From an uncultured Blautia sp. (lineage in GTDB: Bacteria; Bacillota; Clostridia; Lachnospirales; Lachnospiraceae): 36,237 nucleotides of DNA. Location of the stretch: positions 1 through 36,237 of the forward strand of contig NZ_CALFLA010000069.1 of assembly GCF_937880195.1 (NCBI RefSeq), given 5' to 3'. Shown piece after piece: positions 24,845 through 34,023 of this stretch (position 1 is its first letter; each line of letters starts with the position of its first letter). The translations under genes and the position numbers were made by a program. The notes beneath the pieces were generated by a model. The model worked only from the letters and a program-made list of their open reading frames with translations. It did no database searches and was not told the DNA's origin.

Positions 24845-26816
24845 AGCCATTGTTTTTGCCGGAACAACAGAGGGCTATGAGCTCTGCCGATTTCTGGCAG
24901 AAAATCAGGTAAGTGTTTTAGGTTGTGTGGCTACAGAATATGGAACCAAATCTCTTACAGAAACCAGATATCTGCATGTTCAGGCAAAACGCCTTGATCA
25001 GAAAGAAATGGAAGAGCTTTTTGAAAAAGAAAAGCCTTTCCTTGTTCTGGACGGGACTCATCCTTATGCGGCAGAGGTAACGGTGAATATTCAAAAAGCC
25101 TGCGAAAAAACAGGGGTTTCTTATGTTCGGGTGATCCGCGGTAAGGGAGAAAGCCAGGAAGCCGTATATGTAGAAAGTACAGAAGCGGCGGCAGAATACT
25201 TAAAAAACACAGAGGGTAATGTGCTTCTTACAACAGGAAGCAAGGAACTGAAAATTTTTACGGAAGTTCCAGGATATGAGAAACGGCTTTTTGCCAGAGT
25301 TCTTTCTCTTCCTTCTGTAATTGATACCTGCAGGGAACTGGGATTTGAGGGAAAAAATCTGATCGCCATGCAAGGGCCTTTTTCCAGAGAACTAAACGAG
25401 GCCATGCTCAGGCAGTACGATTGCAGATATCTTGTTACAAAGGATTCTGGAAAAGCAGGAGGCTTTATGGAAAAACTTCAGGCTGCTGCCTCCTGCCATG
25501 CTGTGCCGGTGATTATCGGACGGCCTTTAAAGGAAGAAGGAATTACTTTAGGTGAGGCCTTTTTTCTGCTGAAAGAAAAATTCAGTCTTTCTATAAAGCC
25601 CCATGTGACCCTTTTGGGTATTGGAATGGGAACAAAGGAAACTCTGACCATCCAGGGTCGAAACGCTGTGGAAAAGGCAGATCTGATCATTGGGGCAAAA
25701 CGAATGGTGGACGGGGTGCGTCTTCCTCACCAGGCAGTTTTTTATGAATACAGAAGCGATGAGATCATGGAATATATCCAGAATCACCCAGAATACAGAG
25801 AAGTGGTGATCGCCCTTTCCGGCGATGTGGGATTTTATAGTGGGGCAAAGAAGCTTCTGACCCTTCTTGGACCAAAGACCGAGGTGATCTGTGGAATATC
25901 TTCTGTGGTATATTTTATGGCAAAGATCGGTCTTTCCTGGGATGATGCAAAGATTGTCAGCGCTCATGGTAAGGTCTGCAATCTTGTGTCCATGATCCGT
26001 TTTCACAAAAAAGTATTTGCCATTCTTGGAACAGCAAAAGGGACGGCAGAGCTTGCAGAAAAATTGACAGAATACGGTATGGGAGAGGTGCTTCTTTATG
26101 TGGGAGAAAACCTTTCTTACCAAAATGAAAAGATTTTTGTAAAAAAAGCAAAAGATCTTACTGATTATGAAGGCGATTCCCTAAGCGTAGTGTGTGCATA
26201 TCATGAAGACGCAGAGATATTTCCATCCACCCATGGACTGGCAGATGAAGAATTTATTCGAGGAAAAGCGCCTATGACAAAGGCAGAGGTTCGTACAGTT
26301 TCCCTTTCAAAACTTGGCCTTAAAGCTGATTCTATCTGTTATGACGTAGGGGCAGGAACAGGTTCCGTTTCTGTGGAAATGGCATTAAGAACACTGGAAG
26401 GAAAGGTATATGCCGTTGAAAAAAAAGAAGACGCTCTGGCTCTTCTTCAGGAAAATAAGAAAAAATTTGCCCTGGATCATATGGAGATCATAGCAGGAAC
26501 TGCGCCGGAAGCCTTAAAGGATCTTCCTGCGCCTACCCATGCCTTTATCGGCGGATCTTCTGGGAATCTAAAGGAAATCATATATCTTCTTCTTGAAAAA
26601 AACAGAAATGTCCGTATGGTCATTAACTGCATTACCCTGGAAACAGTCAGCGAGGCTTTGGAATGTATTCGTGAGATTAAAGCTGAAAATGAAAATATTT
26701 CATGGGAAACAGAAATGGTGCAGCTTGGAGTTTCCCACGCTAAATCCATTGGACGCTATCATATGATGATGGGGGAAAACCCTATTTATATCATAACTAT
26801 ACAGGCGGCTTTTTAA
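24837..26816 (+). CDS. Tri-domain CobK-CbiE-CbiT: precorrin-6A reductase fused to precorrin-7 C5- and C15-methyltransferase/decarboxylase
   Basis: One 659-residue chain carries three corrin steps. Residues 1-248 are CobK/CbiJ-like reductase (VFAGTTEG at 6-13, DGTHPYA at 72-78, MQGPFS at 178-183). Residues about 253-455 are CbiE methylase (LLGIGMGTKETLT at 259-271, SGDVGFYSGA at 328-337). Residues about 466-655 are CbiT (DVGAGTGSVSVEMA at 503-516, the SAM loop). The frame is open throughout with no internal stop, and spacing to neighbours is normal. CbiE-CbiT fusions are common as CobL; the added N-terminal reductase is the less usual part. Confidence 0.92.
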   Translation: MYKAIVFAGTTEGYELCRFLAENQVSVLGCVATEYGTKSLTETRYLHVQAKRLDQKEMEELFEKEKPFLVLDGTHPYAAEVTVNIQKACEKTGVSYVRVIRGKGESQEAVYVESTEAAAEYLKNTEGNVLLTTGSKELKIFTEVPGYEKRLFARVLSLPSVIDTCRELGFEGKNLIAMQGPFSRELNEAMLRQYDCRYLVTKDSGKAGGFMEKLQAAASCHAVPVIIGRPLKEEGITLGEAFFLLKEKFSLSIKPHVTLLGIGMGTKETLTIQGRNAVEKADLIIGAKRMVDGVRLPHQAVFYEYRSDEIMEYIQNHPEYREVVIALSGDVGFYSGAKKLLTLLGPKTEVICGISSVVYFMAKIGLSWDDAKIVSAHGKVCNLVSMIRFHKKVFAILGTAKGTAELAEKLTEYGMGEVLLYVGENLSYQNEKIFVKKAKDLTDYEGDSLSVVCAYHEDAEIFPSTHGLADEEFIRGKAPMTKAEVRTVSLSKLGLKADSICYDVGAGTGSVSVEMALRTLEGKVYAVEKKEDALALLQENKKKFALDHMEIIAGTAPEALKDLPAPTHAFIGGSSGNLKEIIYLLLEKNRNVRMVINCITLETVSEALECIREIKAENENISWETEMVQLGVSHAKSIGRYHMMMGENPIYIITIQAAF

Positions 26817-26828
26817 AGGAGGATGAGG

Positions 26829-28214
26829 ATGAAAATACCGAGAATACTTCTGGCGGCAGGAGCCAGCGGAAGCGGAAAAACTCTGATCACCTGCGGGATG
26901 CTTAAGGCCCTTGTTGATCGGGGGCTGAAAACAGCTTCTTTTAAATGCGGGCCGGATTATATTGATCCTATGTTCCATAGCCGGGTGATTGGCACAAGAG
27001 CGAGGAATCTTGATACTTTTTTTACTTCAGAAAAAATAACAAGAGCTATTTTTCAGAAAAATGCACAGGGGTTTGATATTTCTGTCATGGAAGGAGTAAT
27101 GGGATTTTACGACGGCGTAGGAGGAACCACCACAAAAGCCAGCGCTTATGATCTGGCGTCTGTTACAGATACGCCGGTGATCCTTATTGTAAACAGTAAG
27201 GGAATGAGTGTTTCTCTGGCTGCATACATAAAAGGATTTTTGGAATACAGAAAAGATAGTCGCATAAAAGGCGTGATCTTTAATCAGATGTCTGCGATGC
27301 TTTATCCAAGGATGAAAGAGCTGGTGGAAAAAGAACTGGGGATTTCTGTATTTGGTTATGTGCCGACTGTAGAAGACTGTGTGATCGAAAGCCGCCATCT
27401 GGGACTCGTTCTGCCGGACGAAATCCCGGAACTTCAAAAAAAACTTCAGAAACTTTCCGGTATTCTGGAGGAAACCCTGGATATGGATGGAATACTGGCT
27501 CTTGCTGATTCTGCACCGGACATGGAAGAGGCTTCTTATGAAATTTCCTATAAGACCCAGGAGCTTGTAAGGATCGGCGTAGCTTGTGACGAGGCCTTTT
27601 GTTTCTTTTATGAGGATAATTTCCGCATTTTAAAAGAAATGGGAGCGGAACTGATCTATTTTTCTCCTGTTCATGACAGCTGTCTTCCAAAAGATCTGGA
27701 TGGACTCCTTCTATATGGGGGATACCCGGAATTAAATGGAAAAGCTCTTGAAGAAAATGAATCTATGAGAAATGAGATCAGGGAAAAGCTGGAAGGAAGC
27801 CTGCCCTGTATGGCAGAGTGCGGAGGCTTTATGTATCTTCATGAGGAAATGGAAGATATAGAGGGGAATATCCGCAAAATGGCAGGGGTAATTAAAAATC
27901 GTGTGTTCCGTACGCCCAGGCTTTCCAGATTCGGCTACGTAACCTTGTCCCAGAAAAAATCAGTGTTTGGACAGGAGGATCTGGGGGAGATTCCGGCTCA
28001 TGAATTTCACTATTTTGATTCAGAAAACTGTGGAGAGGATTTTTATGCTATAAAGCCTCAAAGTAAAAGAGGGTGGGACTGTATTCATGGAACAGACAAC
28101 CTGCTTGCAGGATTTCCCCACCTATATTATTTTGGAAATCCTAAAATACCAGAAGCCTTTCTGAAAAAATGTCTGGAATATAAAAAAATTAAGACGCGCA
28201 GAAAAATAGGATAA
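26829..28214 (+). CDS. cbiA: Cobyrinic acid a,c-diamide synthase CbiA
   Basis: ATP- and glutamine-dependent amidation of the a and c acetate side chains. Residues 1-230 are a dethiobiotin-synthetase-like ATPase with the loop GASGSGKT at 11-18, and the C-terminal part is a class I glutamine amidotransferase with the nucleophile in MAECGGFMYL near residue 320 and HEFHYF near 392. ATG 26829 has AAAGGAGG at good distance; the ATG at 26823 is too close to it. Length 461. Confidence 0.93.
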   Translation: MKIPRILLAAGASGSGKTLITCGMLKALVDRGLKTASFKCGPDYIDPMFHSRVIGTRARNLDTFFTSEKITRAIFQKNAQGFDISVMEGVMGFYDGVGGTTTKASAYDLASVTDTPVILIVNSKGMSVSLAAYIKGFLEYRKDSRIKGVIFNQMSAMLYPRMKELVEKELGISVFGYVPTVEDCVIESRHLGLVLPDEIPELQKKLQKLSGILEETLDMDGILALADSAPDMEEASYEISYKTQELVRIGVACDEAFCFFYEDNFRILKEMGAELIYFSPVHDSCLPKDLDGLLLYGGYPELNGKALEENESMRNEIREKLEGSLPCMAECGGFMYLHEEMEDIEGNIRKMAGVIKNRVFRTPRLSRFGYVTLSQKKSVFGQEDLGEIPAHEFHYFDSENCGEDFYAIKPQSKRGWDCIHGTDNLLAGFPHLYYFGNPKIPEAFLKKCLEYKKIKTRRKIG

Positions 28215-28236
28215 AGCGCGTCGGGAAGAGGAAATT

Positions 28237-29205
28237 TTGTTTTATCATACATTTGCCCTGGCAGCAGGGTTTTTACTAGACCTTCTGATCGGAGATCCCA
28301 GGTGGCTGTACCATCCGGTATGCCTGATTGGAAATCTGATCGGGTTTTTTGAAAAAAGAATTAGAAAGATTTTTCCCAAAACAGAAAAAGGAGAGCTGAT
28401 TGGAGGTTTTTTCGAGGTAATTCTTATCTGTGTTTTTTCTTTCGGGATTCCCGGGGTTCTTTTATTTGTCCTTTACAGAAATGTTCCTGTGGCGGGAGTT
28501 TTGCTGGAAACCTTCTGGTGTTATCAGCTTCTTGCCACAAAATCATTAAAGGACGAGAGCATGAAGGTGTACGACCGTCTCCAAAACGGTACTATAGAGG
28601 AGGCCAGATACGCAGTTTCCATGATCGTAGGCCGTGATACAAAAGAGCTGACAGAGGAAGGCGTGACCAAGGCGGCAGTGGAGACGGTTGCAGAAAACGG
28701 CTCAGACGGTGTGATCGCGCCCATGCTTTATATGGCAATAGGAGGTGCGCCGCTGATGTTTCTTTATAAGGGGATCAACACTATGGATTCCATGCTGGGC
28801 TATAAAAATGAGAAATACCTTTATTTTGGACGTTGCGCTGCAAAGCTGGACGATCTTGCAAATTATATCCCAGCCAGGATATCCGGCTGGCTTATGGTTG
28901 CAGCGGCTTTCTTTACAGGAATGAACGGAAAAAATGCAGCCCGTATCTATAAGAGAGACAGAAGAAATCATGCAAGTCCTAATTCAGCCCAGACAGAATC
29001 TGCGGTTGCCGGAGCTCTTGAAATCCAGCTTGCAGGAAATGCCTTTTATTTTGGAAAATTATACGAAAAGCCTACCATCGGCGACAGTCTTCGACCGGTG
29101 GGACCGGAGGATATCAAAAGGGCCAACCGCCTTTTGTACGTTGCTTCTTTTCTTTCTGTGTTTCTGTGTCTTGGAGTGAGACTGGCAGTGCAGTTTTTGA
29201 TTTAG
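28237..29205 (+). CDS. cbiB: Adenosylcobinamide-phosphate synthase CbiB
   Basis: A membrane enzyme that attaches aminopropanol phosphate to adenosylcobyric acid. The 322-residue protein has several hydrophobic segments and the blocks LLIGDPRWLYHPV near residue 13, VGRDTKELTEEGV near 130, ETVAENGSDGVIAP near 147 and RDRRNHASPNSAQTES near 240. It starts at TTG 28237 after a GGAAGAGG site. CobD, which makes the aminopropanol phosphate, is the next gene after a 98-bp gap. Confidence 0.93.
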   Translation: MFYHTFALAAGFLLDLLIGDPRWLYHPVCLIGNLIGFFEKRIRKIFPKTEKGELIGGFFEVILICVFSFGIPGVLLFVLYRNVPVAGVLLETFWCYQLLATKSLKDESMKVYDRLQNGTIEEARYAVSMIVGRDTKELTEEGVTKAAVETVAENGSDGVIAPMLYMAIGGAPLMFLYKGINTMDSMLGYKNEKYLYFGRCAAKLDDLANYIPARISGWLMVAAAFFTGMNGKNAARIYKRDRRNHASPNSAQTESAVAGALEIQLAGNAFYFGKLYEKPTIGDSLRPVGPEDIKRANRLLYVASFLSVFLCLGVRLAVQFLI

Positions 29206-29303
29206 TGTCACTTCTCACAGCAACGATTCAATTTCAGAAAAATAAAGGAAGCAGATGGGGATACAAATCCCTGAGGCTTATATTCATACATGGGAGACAA
29301 ACA

Positions 29304-30350
29304 ATGACAAAACACATACATGGAGGAAACATTTATACTTATCAGAACTGTCTTGATTTTTCCGCCAACTGCAATCCTTTGGGAACGCCGGAAAGCGTAA
29401 AAAAAGCAGTGCAGGAAAGTCTTGATAAGATCAAGGATTATCCTCAGGTAGGCTATGCTCCTTTAAGGGATGCTCTTGGGGAATATGAGGATATGGATCC
29501 AGAACATATTATCTGCGGAAACGGAGCGGCAGAGTTGATTTTTTCTCTTTGTCAGGCAGTCCGTCCGAAAAGGGCCCTTGTTCCCATTCCCACTTTTGCG
29601 GAATATGAACAGGCTCTTGTAAGCGTGGGATGCCAGGTGGAGCATGTGCTTCTCCGGGAGGAGGATACCTTCCACATGCAGGAAAACTTCCTGGATTGGC
29701 TTCATAAGGATCTGGATATTGTATTTTTGTGCAATCCTAATAATCCCACAGGAATTCTTACAGACAGGGAATTTCTTTTCCGGGTTCTTCGCTACTGCAG
29801 GGAAATGGAAATCCTTCTTGTAGTGGATGAATGTTTTCTTGATTTTGTCCGGGAACCAGGCAGATATTCGCTAAAAGCCCAGCTTCCCAGATATCATAAT
29901 CTTTTTATTCTGAAAGCCTTTACCAAGCGGTATGCTATGGCTGGGGTCCGTCTGGGATATGGGCTTTGCGAAAACAGAGAGCTTCTGGAAAAAATGTCTC
30001 TGGTGACGCAGCCCTGGAATGTTTCAGTTATGGCTCAGGCGGCAGGGATTGCGGCCTTGAAGGAATATTCTTATGTGGAGGAAGGCAGAAAGATTGTATT
30101 TGAAGAATCCGCTTATCTGAAGCAGGAGCTTTCTGCTTTGGGATTTACTGTCTATCCTTCTGAAGCAAACTACATCTTTTTCAGGGGAGAGGCGGGACTT
30201 TTTGAAAAGGGAATCCAAAAAGGCGTGATCATCCGCGACTGCAGCAATTATCCAGGTCTTGGAGAAGGGTATTACCGTGTTGCGATACGTACCAGGACAG
30301 AAAATGACCGCCTTCTTACAGCTCTTAAAAATATTCAGGAGGAAAACTGA
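29304..30350 (+). CDS. cobD: Threonine-phosphate decarboxylase CobD
   Basis: A PLP-dependent fold-type I enzyme that decarboxylates L-threonine phosphate to aminopropanol phosphate for the lower-ligand loop. From the ATG at 29304 the protein is 348 residues and begins MTKHIHGGN, like other CobD proteins. [17 protein letters not shown] near residue 143, VDECFLDF near 174, and the Schiff-base lysine in [12 protein letters not shown] near 202 are visible. The frame continues upstream to 29166 inside cbiB, but those residues do not look like CobD and GGGAGAC precedes 29304. No threonine kinase (PduX) lies beside it. Confidence 0.92.
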   Translation: MTKHIHGGNIYTYQNCLDFSANCNPLGTPESVKKAVQESLDKIKDYPQVGYAPLRDALGEYEDMDPEHIICGNGAAELIFSLCQAVRPKRALVPIPTFAEYEQALVSVGCQVEHVLLREEDTFHMQENFLDWLHKDLDIVFLCNPNNPTGILTDREFLFRVLRYCREMEILLVVDECFLDFVREPGRYSLKAQLPRYHNLFILKAFTKRYAMAGVRLGYGLCENRELLEKMSLVTQPWNVSVMAQAAGIAALKEYSYVEEGRKIVFEESAYLKQELSALGFTVYPSEANYIFFRGEAGLFEKGIQKGVIIRDCSNYPGLGEGYYRVAIRTRTENDRLLTALKNIQEEN

Positions 30351-30351
30351 T

Positions 30352-31875
30352 ATGGCAAAAGCAATTATGGTACAGGGAACCATGTCCAACGCAGGTAAAA
30401 GCCTTCTGGCAGCCGGACTGTGCAGAATCTTTAAACAGGACGGATATCGTGTGGCTCCTTTTAAATCTCAGAATATGGCACTGAATTCTTTTATTACAGA
30501 AGAAGGACTGGAAATGGGAAGAGCGCAGGTTATGCAGGCAGAAGCAGCAGGAATCGCCCCCTCAGTCCTTATGAATCCGATTCTTCTTAAACCTACTAAC
30601 GATGTGGGTTCTCAGGTGATCGTAAACGGAGAAGTTATGGGAACTATGAGCGCAAGAGATTATTTCCAGTATAAGAAAAAACTGGTGCCGGAGGTTATGA
30701 AGGCATATCATACTCTTGCAGAGCAAAACGATATTATTGTGATCGAAGGAGCCGGAAGCCCTGCGGAGATTAACCTGAAAGCAGAAGATATAGTAAACAT
30801 GGGTATGGCAAAAGTGGCAGAAGCCCCAGTCCTCCTGGTGGGAGACATTGACAGAGGCGGAGTGTTTGCGCAGCTTTACGGTACGGTGGAGCTTCTGGAG
30901 CCGGATGAAAGAGAAATGATCAAGGGATTGATCATTAACAAATTTCGGGGAGACAAAACAATTCTTGATCCGGGAGTAAAAATGCTGGAGGAAAAATGTC
31001 ATATTCCGGTTGTAGGAGTGGCGCCTTATCTGGATATCCAGGTGGAGGATGAGGACAGCCTTACGGATCGTTTTGACAGAAACCAGGAGATCGGCCTTAT
31101 TGATATTGCTGTGATCCGTGTTCCAAGAATTTCCAATTTTACAGACTTTAATCCATTTGAAAGCATTCCGGGAGTATCTCTGCGCTATGTAAAACACTTG
31201 TCAGAGCTTGGAAATCCAGATGTGATCATGCTTCCCGGAACAAAAAATACCATGGAAGATCTGCAGTGGCTGAGAGAAAGCGGTATGGAAGCCCTGATTT
31301 TGAAAGCAGCGGCAAAAGGAACCTTTGTTTTTGGCATCTGCGGCGGCTATCAGATGCTTGGAGAGTCTTTAAGCGACCCATATGGCGTGGAGGCAGGAGG
31401 AACCATGAGAGGCATGGGACTTCTTCCAATGGAAACTGTGTTTGCAAAAAAGAAAACACGTACTCAGGTACAGGGAAAATATCTGGATATTCAGGGAGAG
31501 TATGAACCTTTAAGCGGCGTGGAATTTACTGGATATGAGATCCATATGGGTGAAAGTACCTGGAAATTCGGGGCAAAGGCAAGCACCTGGACAAAAGACA
31601 GCGTCAGCGGCAAAGAAAAAACAGAAGGAACCGTGTATGGCAATGTATGCGGAACCTATGTCCATGGAATTTTTGACAGAGAAGAATCGGCTCTTGCGTT
31701 GATTCGCGCTGTGGGAGAAAAAAAGGGGATCGACGTTTCTAATATGGAAGGGGTGGATTTTGCCGCCTTTAAAGAAACTCAGTACGATATTCTTGCAGCA
31801 GAGCTTCGAAAACATTTTGATATTAAAAAAATCTACCAGATTCTGGAAGAGGGAATAGGAGGCAGCAAAAAATGA
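30352..31875 (+). CDS. cbiP: Cobyric acid synthase CbiP/CobQ
   Basis: Amidates side chains b, d, e and g of adenosylcobyrinic acid a,c-diamide. The N-terminal ATPase has [11 protein letters not shown] at 7-17 and KSQNMALNS near 42; the C-terminal amidotransferase has [10 protein letters not shown] near residue 331 and YVHGIFD near 435. Length 507. The frame is open upstream into cobD, but AGGAGG and the family N-terminus fix the ATG at 30352. The cbiC start overlaps its stop. Confidence 0.95.
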   Translation: MAKAIMVQGTMSNAGKSLLAAGLCRIFKQDGYRVAPFKSQNMALNSFITEEGLEMGRAQVMQAEAAGIAPSVLMNPILLKPTNDVGSQVIVNGEVMGTMSARDYFQYKKKLVPEVMKAYHTLAEQNDIIVIEGAGSPAEINLKAEDIVNMGMAKVAEAPVLLVGDIDRGGVFAQLYGTVELLEPDEREMIKGLIINKFRGDKTILDPGVKMLEEKCHIPVVGVAPYLDIQVEDEDSLTDRFDRNQEIGLIDIAVIRVPRISNFTDFNPFESIPGVSLRYVKHLSELGNPDVIMLPGTKNTMEDLQWLRESGMEALILKAAAKGTFVFGICGGYQMLGESLSDPYGVEAGGTMRGMGLLPMETVFAKKKTRTQVQGKYLDIQGEYEPLSGVEFTGYEIHMGESTWKFGAKASTWTKDSVSGKEKTEGTVYGNVCGTYVHGIFDREESALALIRAVGEKKGIDVSNMEGVDFAAFKETQYDILAAELRKHFDIKKIYQILEEGIGGSKK

Positions 31876-32513
31876 AGGTTCAGCTTGAAAACGTAAAGCC
31901 AATGGAAATAGAAAAAAGAAGCTTTGAGATCATTACAGAAGAGCTTGGAGATAAAAAACTGATTCCCGGTACAGAGCTTGTAGTAAAAAGATGTATTCAT
32001 ACAAGCGCTGATTTTGATTATGCAGAGAATCTTTGTTTTTCAGAAAATGTGATGGAAAAAGCAATGGATGCCATCAAAAACGGTGCCTGCATTGTAACAG
32101 ATACCCAGATGGCAAAATCAGGGATCAACAAACGTGCCCTTGCCCGTTATGGCGGCGAGGTTTACTGTTTTATTTCAGATGAGGATGTGGCGGAGTCTGC
32201 GAAAAAAAACGGCACAACAAGAGCCACAGCCAGCATGGATAAGGCGGTAGCTCTTGATAAGCCATTGATTTTTGCTGTTGGAAACGCTCCTACAGCCCTT
32301 GTACGTCTCTATGAACTGATAGAAGAAGGGAAACTGAATCCTCAACTGATCATCGGCGTACCGGTAGGTTTTGTCAATGTAGTGCAGTCAAAGGAACTGA
32401 TCATGGAATCCGGCGCTCCTTATATTGTGGCAAAGGGGAGAAAGGGAGGCAGCAATATTGCCGCCTGTATCTGCAATGCTCTCCTTTATATGATTGATAA
32501 CCGAAGAGACTGA
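31872..32513 (+). CDS. cbiC: Cobalt-precorrin-8 methylmutase CbiC
   Basis: Moves the methyl group from C-11 to C-12 to give cobyrinic acid. The catalytic histidine lies in [15 protein letters not shown] near residue 42; [15 protein letters not shown] and GVPVGFVNV are further family blocks. Length 213 is normal. ATGA overlap with cbiP. Last gene of the operon; the convergent MocR-type gene ends 30 bp downstream with only a weak hairpin between. Confidence 0.93.
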   Translation: MKVQLENVKPMEIEKRSFEIITEELGDKKLIPGTELVVKRCIHTSADFDYAENLCFSENVMEKAMDAIKNGACIVTDTQMAKSGINKRALARYGGEVYCFISDEDVAESAKKNGTTRATASMDKAVALDKPLIFAVGNAPTALVRLYELIEEGKLNPQLIIGVPVGFVNVVQSKELIMESGAPYIVAKGRKGGSNIAACICNALLYMIDNRRD

Positions 32514-32543
32514 TGAGTTTTTCTTCCAAGATGGAAAATGATT

Positions 32544-33896
32544 TTACGGGCTGGCAATCGTTTCTTTTAAAAGAGCAAGAGCAGGGCGAAAATCACAGAG
32601 AGGAAGAGAGGAACAGGAAAGAAGCAGGGTTACGAAATTCCTGTCCTCCTGCAAGATTTTCAGGCGCAGGCCCCGGGCCAGCGCCTTTTTTTTCAGGGCT
32701 TCTCCAGAATCGGAAAAGGGAAGAGTCAGAGCAAGACTTGTTCCCGCAGCGCCAATCTGTATTTCTGATTCTTTGCCAAAAGTTTCCTTTACAACAGAGA
32801 GGAGTTCTTTTAGCTTAGAAGAATAAAGACGTTTCAGCCTCCTTGTCTGAGCGGTGAGATGACCGTCTCGGATAAACTGACAAAGAGCAATCTGTTCGGC
32901 TTTGGAGGCTGTCTGGTTATAAAGGGCTGCCCGGATACGATACTTATCCGTAAGACCCGGAGGAAGGATCATAAAGCTGATACGGATGGAAGGAAGCAAA
33001 AGTCTGGAAAAAGATCCAATGTAAACAACCTCCTGTCCTCCTGCAAGGCTGAAAAGGGAAGGAGTTGGCTTTTGAAGATACACAAATTCATTTTCCAGAT
33101 CGTCTTCAATAATAAGGCTGTTGTTTTCTGAGGCGTGGCGGATCAGCTCCAGTCTTCTGGAAACAGGCATGATTTCGCCCCATTTTGTCATATGAGCAGG
33201 AGAAACATAGATAACGCCGCTGTCCTTGTTGCGATAACAGATCTGAAAGCCATAATCTTCAAACACAGTACTGCCCTGTACAAAAGAGGGAGTAGGAAAG
33301 GAGACAGTTTTTTTATCTCTGATCATAGGACAGAGAAGTTGGAGAAGGCTTTGGACGCCTGCTGCAACAACAATATCCTCCGGGGAACATACAATATTTC
33401 TTTTTTCACGGACATAATCACAGAGAGCCTGTCTTAGATCTGCTTCTCCCTGAGGTTCCCCGTAAGAAAGAAGACGGTCGTTCTGCCTCAGCGCGCTTTT
33501 GAGATAGCGCTGCCACAGGTCAAAGCGAAAACTTTCTTTATCAACTCCAGAAGAAGAGAGGTCGTAGAGACAGAGGTTTTCCTCAGGCGCTAAAGCTCTT
33601 TTTTCTTCATGAGTTTTTTCTGCAATGTCTGTAACATAATACCCGCTTTGTGCCTTGGAGATAATATACCCGTCTGCTGCAAGCTGAAGATAGGCGCTTT
33701 CAATGGTAGTTCTGCTTAAACGCAGCTCCTGGGCGCATTTTCGAAGGGAAGGCATTTTGTTCCCCGGCTGCAGGCGGCGGCTCATGATCAGATCTTTATA
33801 ATAATGATATACCTGTAGATAGAGATGCTCCTGGCTCTGCCCTTCTTTTTTGGAAAAGAGATAATTTTGCTTTTGTGATATTTTTTTATGATCCAT
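32544..33896 (-). CDS. MocR/PdxR-type regulator: GntR winged helix plus aminotransferase-like domain
   Basis: A 450-residue protein with an N-terminal GntR winged helix (about 24-90, PSLRKCAQELRLSRTTIESAYLQL) and a fold-type I aminotransferase-like domain (about 115-450). Such regulators sense PLP and control B6 genes; the divergent gene is a pyridoxal kinase, so a PdxR-like role is inferred. Conserved AAGVQSLL at 178-185 and IIEDD at 262-266 are present. At the usual Schiff-base lysine position the sequence reads GSFSRLLLPSIR, with arginine at 298 (codon AGA). That would prevent the normal aldimine, so PLP sensing may be non-covalent or lost. Confidence 0.9.
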   Translation of the reverse strand: MDHKKISQKQNYLFSKKEGQSQEHLYLQVYHYYKDLIMSRRLQPGNKMPSLRKCAQELRLSRTTIESAYLQLAADGYIISKAQSGYYVTDIAEKTHEEKRALAPEENLCLYDLSSSGVDKESFRFDLWQRYLKSALRQNDRLLSYGEPQGEADLRQALCDYVREKRNIVCSPEDIVVAAGVQSLLQLLCPMIRDKKTVSFPTPSFVQGSTVFEDYGFQICYRNKDSGVIYVSPAHMTKWGEIMPVSRRLELIRHASENNSLIIEDDLENEFVYLQKPTPSLFSLAGGQEVVYIGSFSRLLLPSIRISFMILPPGLTDKYRIRAALYNQTASKAEQIALCQFIRDGHLTAQTRRLKRLYSSKLKELLSVVKETFGKESEIQIGAAGTSLALTLPFSDSGEALKKKALARGLRLKILQEDRNFVTLLLSCSSLPLCDFRPALALLKETIASP

Positions 33897-33920
33897 GTTT
33901 GTGATCCTTTCTTTTCAGAC

Positions 33921-33958
33921 AAACTGTCCCCTGAAAAAACGAGAAAACTGGCAGTTTT
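33921..33958. promoter_or_regulatory. Candidate MocR operators between the regulator and pyridoxal kinase genes
   Basis: AAACTG occurs at 33921-33926 and 33945-33950, in direct orientation 24 bp apart. The second copy is half of a palindrome AAAACTG-G-CAGTTTT (33944-33958). MocR proteins commonly bind direct repeats plus an inverted half-site in such divergent regions. No consensus promoter is obvious for either gene, as expected for activator-dependent control. Confidence 0.4.
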
Positions 33959-34023
33959 TTAAGACACATATTGATGTTATTCTATAGCATAGTACAAAAA
34001 TATGCAAGATAAGGAGTAGAGTT

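Noticed and set aside
29206..29303. Possible riboswitch or second promoter before cobD
   Set aside because: Only a small hairpin is present, without aptamer-like conserved blocks or a consensus promoter.
32514..32543. Bidirectional terminator between cbiC and the MocR-type gene
   Set aside because: The TTCCA/TGGAA stem is only five pairs and the T-runs are weak, so I do not list it as a terminator.
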